DNA of 64,000 nt from Legionella erythra. GTDB lineage: Bacteria; Pseudomonadota; Gammaproteobacteria; Legionellales; Legionellaceae. This document shows, piece after piece, positions 29,976 through 39,400 of the stretch. Both the position numbers and the translations under genes were made by a program. The stretch's first letter is position 1. Every line of letters begins with the position of its first letter. The stretch covers positions 64,000 through 127,999 of the forward strand of contig NZ_LNYA01000034.1 in NCBI RefSeq assembly GCF_001467615.1, written 5' to 3'. The notes beneath the pieces are model-generated. The model was not told the DNA's origin and did not search any database. It worked only from the letters and a program-made list of their open reading frames with translations.

Positions 29976-31841
29976 ATGGCTAATATTGGTGGATTATTGT
30001 CCAAAATATATAAAAAATTACCCTCGCTGATCTTTGATGTATCGGCTATTCCCGTAGCCTGGTATTTTGCTTTTTGGTTACGCTATAACCTGCAGCCTTT
30101 CCCTCATCATTTAACATCAATCTATTCTATCGCAGCCCTTTTATTGCTGATGGTCATTCAGGTGAGCTGTTATTATTACTGCAAAGTCTACCGCGGGCTT
30201 TGGCGTTTTACCTCCATTAATGATGTCATCCGTATCATCAAAGCGACGTTGTTGGCGATTGTGCTCGTTATCCCCGCATTCTATGTCACCTCGCTGCTTC
30301 AGCATGTGCCGCGCTCCATTCTACCCATGTATGCCTTGGGACTGGTCACCTTGCTTTGCGGCGGTCGCTTAACTATGCGTATGTACCGTGATCGCAAGGG
30401 GCGAGAGGACATGTCGCTGGAAATGAAACGGATTTTGATTATCGGCGCGGGTCATGCGGGTGAAGGCTTGCTTCGCGATCTTAAAAAAATGAACGCCTAC
30501 CTGCCCGTGGGGTTGGTGGATGATAACCCGGGTAAGCGCGGCATGGACATTCATGGCGTTCGGGTGTTAGGCACCGTCCGTGAATTACCGGCGTTGGTTA
30601 TCAATCATCAGATAGATTTGCTGTTCATCGCCATTCCTTCTGCCCGCTCAGCGGCGATGCGGCGTATTGTGGATTATTGTACTCGCTGCCGTATTCCTTT
30701 TCGCACCTTGCCCGGTATTTCGGCCCTGGTGAATGACCAGATTGATGTGAAAGCCCTGCGCGAGGTCAGCATTGAGGATTTGCTGGGACGCGATCAGGTG
30801 CAACTGGAGTGGGACAAAATCGCAGGCGCCATCCACGGTAAGAAAGTCATCGTGACCGGGGGCGGCGGTTCCATAGGCGAAGAATTATGCCGTCAGGTCA
30901 TGGCCCATCATCCCGCACAATTACTAATCATTGATAACTGTGAATTCAATTTATACAAAGCGGATTATGAATTAAGGCAGGCCTTTCCCGAGGTGTCGCT
31001 GCGGTTGAGTCTGACCTCCATTACCGATGCCTCCGCCATTGATGCGATTTTCCATCAGTTTAAACCGGATTTGGTGTTTCATGCCGCAGCCTATAAGCAT
31101 GTACCCCTGCTGGAAGAGCAGGTGCGTGTTGCGGTGCAAAATAACGTGCTTGGCACCCAGGTTGTGGCTTTGGCGAGCGCTGAGGCAGGGGCCGAAAAAT
31201 TCGTGTTGATTTCTAGCGACAAGGCGGTGAATCCAACCAATGTTATGGGGACCACCAAGCGTGTGGCAGAAATTTATTGTCAGAATTTAAATGAACGGGT
31301 ACGAACCCAATTTATTACCGTCCGCTTTGGCAATGTACTGGGATCGGCTGGCAGTGTGGTGCCCCTGTTCCAGAAACAACTGGAAGCAGGCGGGCCGTTG
31401 ACGGTGACCCATCCGGATATCCAACGCTATTTTATGACGATTCCCGAAGCCTGCCAGCTGATTTTACAGGCCATGGTCAATGGGCATGGCGGAGAAATTT
31501 TTGTCCTCGACATGGGCGAGCCGATTAAGATCAGTTATCTTGCGGAACAGATGATTCGTCTGGCGGGTAAAGAGCCAGGGAAGGACATTGCCATCCAATA
31601 CACAGGGCTTAGGCCGGGTGAAAAATTGTTTGAAGAGCTTTTCCATGAGTCGGAGCAATTAGCTAATACCGAGCATGAAAAATTATTCAAGGCACGTTTT
31701 CGAAAAATTGACTGGCGCGAGCTGCTACAGACCCTGCGGCTTATGAATGAGGCTTGTCATGCCCATAATCATGACGAATTGTATGTCTTGCTGAAGAGCC
31801 TGGTGCCAGAATTCAAAACACGCTTTGAAGCCCTTACTTAA
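29976..31841 (+). CDS. Membrane nucleotide-sugar 4,6-dehydratase (PglF/WbpM type)
   Basis: Inner-membrane protein with four N-terminal membrane helices (about 15-130), a CoA-binding-like Rossmann domain beginning ILIIGAGHAGEG, and a C-terminal SDR dehydratase domain beginning VTGGGGSIGEEL. Family members convert UDP-GlcNAc to a 4-keto-6-deoxy sugar for O-antigen, capsule or glycoprotein sugars. The active-site region ISSDKAVNPTNVMGTTKR has Met-Gly-Thr-Thr-Lys where classical SDRs have Y-x3-K, as usual for this family. The ATG at 29976 is preferred over TTG 29967 because AAAGGA is better spaced for it. Confidence 0.9.
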   Translation: MANIGGLLSKIYKKLPSLIFDVSAIPVAWYFAFWLRYNLQPFPHHLTSIYSIAALLLLMVIQVSCYYYCKVYRGLWRFTSINDVIRIIKATLLAIVLVIPAFYVTSLLQHVPRSILPMYALGLVTLLCGGRLTMRMYRDRKGREDMSLEMKRILIIGAGHAGEGLLRDLKKMNAYLPVGLVDDNPGKRGMDIHGVRVLGTVRELPALVINHQIDLLFIAIPSARSAAMRRIVDYCTRCRIPFRTLPGISALVNDQIDVKALREVSIEDLLGRDQVQLEWDKIAGAIHGKKVIVTGGGGSIGEELCRQVMAHHPAQLLIIDNCEFNLYKADYELRQAFPEVSLRLSLTSITDASAIDAIFHQFKPDLVFHAAAYKHVPLLEEQVRVAVQNNVLGTQVVALASAEAGAEKFVLISSDKAVNPTNVMGTTKRVAEIYCQNLNERVRTQFITVRFGNVLGSAGSVVPLFQKQLEAGGPLTVTHPDIQRYFMTIPEACQLILQAMVNGHGGEIFVLDMGEPIKISYLAEQMIRLAGKEPGKDIAIQYTGLRPGEKLFEELFHESEQLANTEHEKLFKARFRKIDWRELLQTLRLMNEACHAHNHDELYVLLKSLVPEFKTRFEALT

Positions 31842-31852
31842 TTAGGATGACC

Positions 31853-32188
31853 ATGATCATCAGTTATGAAGAATTTGCCAAAGTGGATTTACGTTCAGGG
31901 ACGATTGTTAAGGTAGAACCCTTCCCACGTGCCAAAAAGCCCGCGTATAAAGTTTGGGTGGACTTTGGCGCAGCGATTGGGGTATTGCAAACGTCCGCGC
32001 AGATTACAGCGCATTATACACCGGAGACTTTAATTGGGCGGCTGGTGATAGGCTGCGTCAATCTTGGTGAGAAAAACATTGCTGGTTTCACCTCGCAGTT
32101 TTTACTGGTCGGCTTTTCTGACTCACAGGGCGCTATTTGCCTTGCAACAGTCGATAAACCGGTTGCCAATGGTGAGAAATTGCATTAA
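31853..32188 (+). CDS. csaA: CsaA-like tRNA-binding-domain protein
   Basis: Small OB-fold protein of 111 aa related to the tRNA-binding C-terminus of methionyl-tRNA synthetase. CsaA members act as chaperone-like or tRNA-binding dimers. Motifs VDLRSGTIVKVEPFPRAKKPAYK and the C-terminal GAICLATVDKPVANGEKL match. AGGA at 31844 is well spaced for ATG 31853. Follows the dehydratase gene by 11 bp and may be cotranscribed. Confidence 0.85.
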   Translation: MIISYEEFAKVDLRSGTIVKVEPFPRAKKPAYKVWVDFGAAIGVLQTSAQITAHYTPETLIGRLVIGCVNLGEKNIAGFTSQFLLVGFSDSQGAICLATVDKPVANGEKLH

Positions 32189-32256
32189 GCCTGCCTTGAT
32201 CTTCCGTTCCTAATCTGTTTTGATGAAAAGGTCTATGGTAATCAAGGGAATCGTTC

Positions 32257-32856
32257 ATGAAAATTGTCATTATCGGCGCGTCAGGCACTATTGGAAAGGC
32301 CATTGTGCAGGAGCTTCAACCTCGTCATGAAGTAATTCAGGCGAATTATAGCAATGGGGATATACAGGTTGATATCACGGATAAAAAATCCATCGACAAT
32401 CTTTTCCAGACGATTAAACAGATTGATGCGATTGTTTTAGCGACAGGAAAAGTGCAATTCGATGATTTCATGGCCATGGACGATGCGGCTTACCAGATTG
32501 GTCTGCAAAATAAATTGATGGGGCAAGTTAATGTGGTCCTTGAAGGCAGGAAGCATTTAAATGATGGCGGTTCCTTCACCTTGACCAGCGGCATTTTAAG
32601 CCATGATCCCATCCCATTTGGTACGTCCGCCTCCATGGTCAATGGGGCGATTGATTCGTTTGTTATCGCAGCCGCCATCGAAATGCCTCGCGGTCTGCGC
32701 ATTAATGCCGTCAGCCCGACAGTAATCGAAGAAGCCATGAAAGATTATGCGCCTTATTTCAGAGGCTATGCGCCAGTCAAAGCCGCCCGCGCGGCGTTAG
32801 CGTACAGCAAGAGCGTGGAGGGCTTGCAAACCGGCCAGATTTATCACGTCGAATAA
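32257..32856 (+). CDS. Short SDR-fold protein lacking YxxxK
   Basis: Rossmann-fold protein of 199 aa with the NAD(P) motif GASGTIGKA at the N-terminus and the usual ASGGILS-like and INAVSPTV segments. Where classical SDRs have Tyr-x3-Lys, it has Thr123-x3-Met127, so the standard catalytic pair is missing. Similar Tyr-less short SDRs exist. Substrate unknown. Single gene, 68 bp after csaA. Confidence 0.78.
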   Translation: MKIVIIGASGTIGKAIVQELQPRHEVIQANYSNGDIQVDITDKKSIDNLFQTIKQIDAIVLATGKVQFDDFMAMDDAAYQIGLQNKLMGQVNVVLEGRKHLNDGGSFTLTSGILSHDPIPFGTSASMVNGAIDSFVIAAAIEMPRGLRINAVSPTVIEEAMKDYAPYFRGYAPVKAARAALAYSKSVEGLQTGQIYHVE

Positions 32857-32915
32857 GGCGGTGTGCCGCAAGCCATTTGATAATGTAAACAACTATACCT
32901 TACTCTAGACCCCCT

Positions 32916-33110
32916 GGATGCCGCGGACAAGCCGCGGCAGGTAGATGCATTAGGCAAAGCCTTTCGTTTCTGCGGACTAATTCAATAGCTTGTGTATTGC
33001 CTATTGTTCAATCGATGCGATCACTGTGTTACAGGCTGGGCAGAGAGCTACAGGTGATGGAGTTGCATTGCTCTCTTTTACCAACGTGCCGCGGCTTGTC
33101 CGCGGCATCC
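32916..33110. repeat. Inverted pair of GC palindromic repeats in an intergenic gap
   Basis: The 350 bp between the SDR gene and the permease gene holds two exact, inverted copies of a 24-bp element (32916-32939 and 33087-33110). Each contains CCGCGGACAAGCCGCGG, itself an inverted repeat with a 5-base loop. The same core recurs at 58.1-58.4 kb. No coding region was seen in this gap. Confidence 0.8.
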
Positions 33111-33206
33111 ATCAGGAGTAAATGACGCATGGAAAGCTCCGCTTTGGCCCATAGTTGTATTGCTAATCACTCCGTGGCTGTTGACCGTCAATTATCATTT
33201 TCTCGC

Positions 33207-34685
33207 CTAATCCGAAGTCTTTTTCCGATCAGGAAAGATATCCTTAAACTGGACGTGCTTGTTGCGCTCCATGGCCTGGACGCGCTTTTTATGGAAACCG
33301 CCCAACGTATAAACCAGAATGGGACCGATAAAGCTAAAAAGACCCATGGCGAATGCAATCTTATAAGACATGTCTTTGTTTAATAATAACAGGATTAAAC
33401 AGATCACCATTAGAAAAATGGCCACGAGGCCGGTGTAGGGTGAGCCCGGAGTTTTGTAGCGTAAATCGTCGGTGGTGTAACCGGCGGCGTACAATCGTTT
33501 GCGAAAATTTATCTGTGCCCAGCATAACGAGATCCAGGCGGTGGCGCCGGTGAAGCCTGAAACCAGCAGCAGGGCGATATAAAGCATGGATTGCCCAAAG
33601 AAATAACCGGCCGCCAGCAACAGCCAGATGGCAATCAGGGTCACAATGCCCGCATTCTGCGGGACGGCGTTGCGGTTGAGTTTGCTCAAGACATGCGGTG
33701 CCATGCCATTGCGCGCTAAAGCATTTAATGAGCGTACAATCCCGTAAACGCCCGAGTTAGAACAGGACAATGTGGCGGTGAGGGTCACAAAACTGGTGGC
33801 GGCACCTGCCCAGTGCAGGCCATAAAAATTGAGTGCATCAGCAAAGACGGAGTTGGCTAGCCCTGCCTTTTGCCAGGGGAAAATTAAAACCAGGCAGAAT
33901 ACCGGAATAATGTATATGAACAGGATCCTGAAGGTGACGTTACGCACCGCCCGGGGAATCATGCGCGCCGGATCGATCGATTCGCCTGCCGCAAGCCCAA
34001 TGATCTCCGATCCTTGATAGTTCACCAGCAACAACACCATGGCGGTCAGCAAGACCAGGTATCCGTTAGGAAACATACCGCCTTGATCAAAGATGAATCG
34101 CCCACCGATTATACCAGCTGGTTGGGGCCCGTGAATAAACCCGAAGAAGATTAAAATAGAAAGCCCCACAAAACCCATTAACGCGGTGATTTTAATGATG
34201 GCAAGCCAGAACTCGATCTCACCAAAAGTACCTACTTTGGCGATATTGATGTAGGTGATGAGAAGCCCGAAACAAACAGCCCAGACATAGCCGTTAATGC
34301 CGGTAAAATGCTGCATGATGATGCCGCCGGCTATGCATTCGGCGGGAATGTAGGCCACCCAGCTAATCCAGTAGGACCAACCGACACCGCAGGCAATGGA
34401 CGGGGAGATAAATTCGGCCGTGTAGTTAATGAAAGAACCGGAAATGGGAATGGCGACAGCCAATTCACCCATACAAAGCATGGTTAGATAAATGATTAAT
34501 CCGCCTAACACATAAGCAATGAATACAGCGGGACCAACCTGGTTAATGACTTCACCCGTACCCAGGAAGTAACCTGAGCCGATAATACCGCCTAAGGCAA
34601 TCAGTTGGACATGACGGTCTTTTAACCCGCGCTTGTAGCCGCCATCATCAATTGGCGAGCTGGTGGTATGGTTGTAATTAATCAC
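33207..34685 (-). CDS. APC-family amino-acid permease
   Basis: Twelve-helix inner-membrane transporter of 492 aa. The N-terminal block HVQLIALGGIIGSGYFLGTGEVI and the GSFINYTAEFISPSIACGVGWSYWISW block place it in the AAT branch (AnsP, GabP, AroP, ProY). The exact substrate cannot be decided. Single gene on the minus strand with the ABC-F gene upstream. Confidence 0.88.
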   Translation of the reverse strand: MINYNHTTSSPIDDGGYKRGLKDRHVQLIALGGIIGSGYFLGTGEVINQVGPAVFIAYVLGGLIIYLTMLCMGELAVAIPISGSFINYTAEFISPSIACGVGWSYWISWVAYIPAECIAGGIIMQHFTGINGYVWAVCFGLLITYINIAKVGTFGEIEFWLAIIKITALMGFVGLSILIFFGFIHGPQPAGIIGGRFIFDQGGMFPNGYLVLLTAMVLLLVNYQGSEIIGLAAGESIDPARMIPRAVRNVTFRILFIYIIPVFCLVLIFPWQKAGLANSVFADALNFYGLHWAGAATSFVTLTATLSCSNSGVYGIVRSLNALARNGMAPHVLSKLNRNAVPQNAGIVTLIAIWLLLAAGYFFGQSMLYIALLLVSGFTGATAWISLCWAQINFRKRLYAAGYTTDDLRYKTPGSPYTGLVAIFLMVICLILLLLNKDMSYKIAFAMGLFSFIGPILVYTLGGFHKKRVQAMERNKHVQFKDIFPDRKKTSD

Positions 34686-34827
34686 TAACTGTTTGGTCTC
34701 TCAAAAAAAGTTAATAAGGAGGCAGAATTGTACAATAATTTTATAATCTGTCCATATTTTTTTACGGAGAAAAAGGACGGGAAAGAGATTTTTATAAGAA
34801 AATTCACCTGAACGCAAGAGAAATTTT

Positions 34828-34862
34828 CAATCCCTGCCTTCCGTTCTGTTTTGCAGGGATTG
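34828..34862 (-). terminator. Stem-loop after the ABC-F gene
   Basis: A 10-bp perfect stem, CAATCCCTGC and GCAGGGATTG, with a 15-base loop, located 19-53 bp past the ABC-F stop on the minus strand. The trailing bases are A/T rich without a pure T-run. Confidence 0.5.
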
Positions 34863-34880
34863 ATTGCATTTTTCTGCTTA

Positions 34881-36302
34881 TTATTCAAGACCCAGCGTGT
34901 AGAAACGTTCAACACCGATGGCTTGAAGAAATGCCTGGTCATGGGAAATAATAATCATGGCGCCAGGAAAGTCGCACAGAACCTCAATGACATGCTCGCG
35001 GGTTTCCAAATCGAGGTTATTGGTTATTTCATCAAGAAGCAGCAGTTGAGGGGGCAGGGCGGCAATCACAGCCAGCGCCAGCCTGGCTTTTTCGCCGCCA
35101 GACAGTGTTGCCACGCGAGCCTGGACTTCTTCGTTTTTACGGAAAAGAAAGCGGTTTAAATGGTTGCGGATGGCCTGGCTATGCCAGTTTAACGGCAAGG
35201 ATTCGATGGTTTCATACACACTGTGGGCAGGGTTTAATGTGCTGTAATGTTGATCCAGGTAACCAATGGCTTCTTTGGCGGGAAGAAGCCATTGTCCCCT
35301 CAGGCGCGGTCCTGTTTCTGACAACATGGCCTTCATCAGGGTTGATTTGCCGACGCCATTAGGACCGCTTAAGGCAAGGCGCTCATGGCCGGTCATGGAC
35401 AAATGAATGGATTGCAAAAGGGGGGTGTCATACCCGACTTCGCCCTGCTGAATACAGACAAGACGTTTGTTGCCCTGCGTTTTGCCAGTTAATGAAAAAT
35501 CCGGTCGGATAATTTCCGGTTGCCTTAATGCTTCTTTCTCGGCAAGCCATTGCTGTTTGTTATGATTGAGGTGTTTGGAATGCTTATTTGCGGTTCGTTG
35601 CCCTCGCCCCTGGGCGCTTCTGAGCGCCAGTTTATCGCCATCGTATTTTTTTTCGCCATGGATGCGCTTCTTCTTCACACGCACCTGTTCGTTCATGCGT
35701 TTTTGATGGAGCGCTTTTTTTTCCTGAGACAATTGTGAAAGCGCCTGATGGACTTTTTTCTGGCGGTTTGCAAGAGACTGACGATAATCATCGTAGCTGC
35801 CTTCATGCACAGCCACCTGCTGATTATCCTGAATATGCCAAAGGGTCTGAATGCTTTGCCGTAATAACGCCTGATCATGCGAGGCAATAACCACCGCACC
35901 TGGGAAGTGGTCGAGAAACTTCATCAGGTTTTGGCGGTTGACGGTATCAAGATGATTTGTCGGTTCATCAAGCAGCAGCAGGGTAGGCTGATGTTTCAGC
36001 GCGTCATTCAATGCCGCATGGAAACGCTGGGCACCGCTTAATTGTTCATAGCGTTCACCTGAGGCCAGTTGCGGCACATGGCCGACAATGAGCCCTTCTG
36101 GACGGATAATCGAACCCTCCTGGATACTGAGTTCACCCGACAGCAGCTTTAGCAGACTGGATTTGCCGCTGCCGTTTTTGCCGATGATGGCAATTCGTGC
36201 GCGAGGGCCAATCCGCGCGGTAAAATCGCTGAAACAGGTTTTGTGAGGAAAAGAAAGGGAAATGCCGCGTAGTTCAACAGGTCTAAACATAACACTACTC
36301 AA
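34881..36302 (-). CDS. ABC-F family ATPase
   Basis: Soluble protein of 473 aa with two ABC domains. First Walker A GKNGSGKSSLLKLL, Walker B LLLLDEPTNHLD. Second Walker A GPNGVGKSTLMKAM, signature LSGGEKARLALA, Walker B LLLLDEITNNLDL. The linker (about 175-235) is rich in Lys/Arg and Gln, as in ribosome-binding ABC-F proteins. The first signature is degenerate (QLSGAQRFHAAL). It is shorter than EttA or Uup and resembles compact ABC-F proteins, some of which protect ribosomes from antibiotics. The role here is not determined. Confidence 0.85.
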   Translation of the reverse strand: MSSVMFRPVELRGISLSFPHKTCFSDFTARIGPRARIAIIGKNGSGKSSLLKLLSGELSIQEGSIIRPEGLIVGHVPQLASGERYEQLSGAQRFHAALNDALKHQPTLLLLDEPTNHLDTVNRQNLMKFLDHFPGAVVIASHDQALLRQSIQTLWHIQDNQQVAVHEGSYDDYRQSLANRQKKVHQALSQLSQEKKALHQKRMNEQVRVKKKRIHGEKKYDGDKLALRSAQGRGQRTANKHSKHLNHNKQQWLAEKEALRQPEIIRPDFSLTGKTQGNKRLVCIQQGEVGYDTPLLQSIHLSMTGHERLALSGPNGVGKSTLMKAMLSETGPRLRGQWLLPAKEAIGYLDQHYSTLNPAHSVYETIESLPLNWHSQAIRNHLNRFLFRKNEEVQARVATLSGGEKARLALAVIAALPPQLLLLDEITNNLDLETREHVIEVLCDFPGAMIIISHDQAFLQAIGVERFYTLGLE

Positions 36303-36459
36303 GGATGACTAACCGCAGAGAGAAACCCCTCTGGCCGTGTGCAATTTATTGAGTAATGTTGTTCATGGCAGGGACTACCTGTTTTATATATAAATAGACA
36401 AGTTTTATTTTAACCGATTTATCGATCATGAGGCAAGCGGCCATAGTTCAGGCGTTTAT

Positions 36460-36484
36460 CCGGGAGCAGATTAAGGCCTCCCGG
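36460..36484 (-). terminator. Possible stem-loop after the large repeat gene
   Basis: CCGGGAG and CTCCCGG form a 7-bp stem 11 bp past the stop of the minus-strand gene. No T-run follows, so this is only a candidate. The rest of the 190-bp gap should hold the ABC-F promoter. Confidence 0.35.
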
Positions 36485-36494
36485 CTTGGCTGGG

Positions 36495-39400
36495 CTAGGG
36501 TGTGACTTTAGCTGAGCCGGCTTCAATCAAATCATAGAGCGAGTAAACAGCGTGGTTAAAGCGCTTCTCCAATGCAGGGCCGTATAACTCAATAAACTTC
36601 TCAAGCTCTTTCCCAAGCGACCCTTGATCCAGGGCCGCCACGTCCCTTTCACTCAGTTGCGTGTCCCCGCCTTTGAGTCGATCAATCAGACGCCTTGCCG
36701 CCGCTTTTTTCTCCGTGCCCGTAAATTGACTAAAAATAGACCAGTGGTAACATTCAGGTTGGGTATCCCGTACCGTGCAGTATTGTTCCAGTATATTGAT
36801 TAAACTGGCTACAGGGGAGCGCGTATTGAGGAAATCAATCAGATCGGAAAGAGAGCCTATGGCCGTCGGGCATTGCAGTTCCCTGGCCAGTTCAGTGCCG
36901 TGAGTCGTGATGAATGCATCGAGACGCGTATATAAACTGCCGTCAAAGAGTACGCCCTCATCGTGCAGGTTGATGCCTTTATCCGGAGAGACAAGGGCTG
37001 CGGCCAAGTTGGTAACCGCCCGCGTTTTATCGTCTTTGGTGTATTGGAACCAGGGGATGGCGTGTCGGGTTTGGCCGTAGCGGGCTCTGTCCTGTTTGTA
37101 GTTATCCAATTGCTTAAAAAGCGCGTTTAAGCAGGGCTTTTCATTGGCTGATTGAGAAACAGGAACGGCTTCTTCTTCAATCACCAGCGTCTCTGGCGGT
37201 TGGGGTAATGCCTCACCTTGTGTAACCGTATGCCCTTGGTTAACCGCCGATTGCTTTTTCTGTTCTTTAGCCTCTATCGTTTCCAGTGCTTCAAACAGGG
37301 CTATCAAGTGTTTCTTTTCATCAAAACCATGGGGGGTGAGATCGTGGTTTTTAAAGTGTGACCGGATTTGGCGGACGGCATCCTGTGCTTCGGATTGTTT
37401 GAGCAGTTCCAGTGCATCCCGGCTTAAATTGTCTTCGACTTCCCTTCTTGTTGCATAAACCGGGAGCTTAATCACCCATTGATCAATCAGGGGTTGAATG
37501 TCTTCCATGGCCGCAAAACCATCCAGAATTTTCTTTTCCAGCTGAAAATCATAGAAATGCATGTGTAAATCGTGCTTACCCTCAATCATTAAGTCCTGAA
37601 TGACGGTAATCATCTTTTTAATTGCCGGACCCTGATGGTTAAGGGCCTGTGCCAAAGCCAGCGGGGAATCCGGGATAAGCAGGGCATTGAGTTGGGCGCG
37701 AGGGTCGGTGGTCAATTCGCGTTTTGCTTTCTCAAACAGGGCGGAAAGAAGAAGGTCGCTGTGTTGTTTAAGAAGCTCAAGCGTCTCAGCGGAAAGGATA
37801 CTGGCTGGTTTGCCGCTTAGCAACGTGACAAGGATTGAGCCTCGTTTCTGGATGAGTGCTTCCTTGATGACTTTATCCAGAGGGAAATGGTCTAAAAGCA
37901 CGCCAAGAATGAGGGGTTTTTGCAGGTTGGCGGCAAAGATATCCATGACTTCCTGATTGACGGGCGGCTTTTCTTCAAGTTGCTGAAGCAATTCATTGAG
38001 AATAACCTGATCGCCCCTATCCAGGGCATTGCTGATTAGACGGCTGCGTAAAAGCCCTTTACGGTGCTCAGTCCGAATCTGAGAGGCTTTAAGCAAACCG
38101 TCATCGCCAATGAGGGTATAAATGGAGGTGTGCAATGCTGCAAAGGGGCGATAGCGCTCTGTTTTAACCAATTCATACAAGCGGTAAAGGGCCTTTGGAT
38201 AAACCCGATCATAAATGGCTTGCGCATTGATATCCGATTGTGGCGAGGTGACGCCAAAGAGTTTATCCAGTTGCCCATGCAAGGCTTTTCTGTTATCGAA
38301 TGCCAGTGGGGTTGCCAGTAACTCATTCACTACCGCACAGGCCTGATGCTCACAAGCCAGAGCAAACAGCTTGTTTAAATCCATGTTGTGAAACTGCTGT
38401 TCTTTTTTTAGACGCCTAAATAAGGCCACATCATCGTGGGTTAAGGCATGGTAGAGAAATTCCTGGTATTTTTCTGTCATGTTCACTTTATTTACCGCAT
38501 AGAGCAGGACTGCGGGTGTGGCGTGATGGAATAGACGGTCGAGGTTTTCTCCCAATTCCTGATTGAAATAGGTGAGGAAATCATTCTGTTGCAGCAGAGC
38601 GTGCAATAAATCGGCTGTTGGTTGTTGAATGGCCAGCGTGAACAGAGCACTGGGAAGCGGGTGCTCATGGATTCTTGCCCCGTATTTCAATAACAAGAGC
38701 ACACCAGGCACATTGCCTTGTATAATGGCGTCATAAACAGGAGAGCCCTGGGCGCGGTAAGCGGTGTTAATATGCCGGCTTAGCAGGGCAATGATTTGTT
38801 CGTCATGTCTTGCAACGGCTCGTTTGAGCAGGGCCATGTAAACGACCGGGTCGAGGGTTTGCTCCCCTTCAAGTAACTTAGCCAGCAGGCCATATTCTTT
38901 TTGGGCCTCCAAATTGAAATAGTTCTTTGAATGGGTACGAAAACTGCGATAATTTTCGAGCATGAATTCAAGAATGGCCGTTTCTTTGCGTGCATACGCC
39001 TTCACCAGGATTTGCTCTTGCTCGTCATTGGTTAAATGAACAAACGACATCAGCTTAAGGGCAAAGGCAAACTGGTGATGTTCAATCGCATGAATTAAAA
39101 GGGCGATTAAACCCCCGATGGATTGACGCGCCTCAGTCAGAAACGCTTTCTCAGCCGACGGATCATCGGTTTTGATTCGGCTGTGGATGCGTTGGTTAAA
39201 TGGATCAATTAATTTTTGAAAGCATTCGGCGAAGTGGGTGGTTTTCAGCGAATCCGCTAAATGAATGGCTGCGTCAAGCACTTGGGTATATTGCTGGTTT
39301 TGTTTATAGACATCCAGCAGCACATCGATAAACAGGGATGAAAAGAGAGGGTAACGCGCGGCAATCTTTTCGAAAAACGGGCGGCTGCCGATGCTGACTG

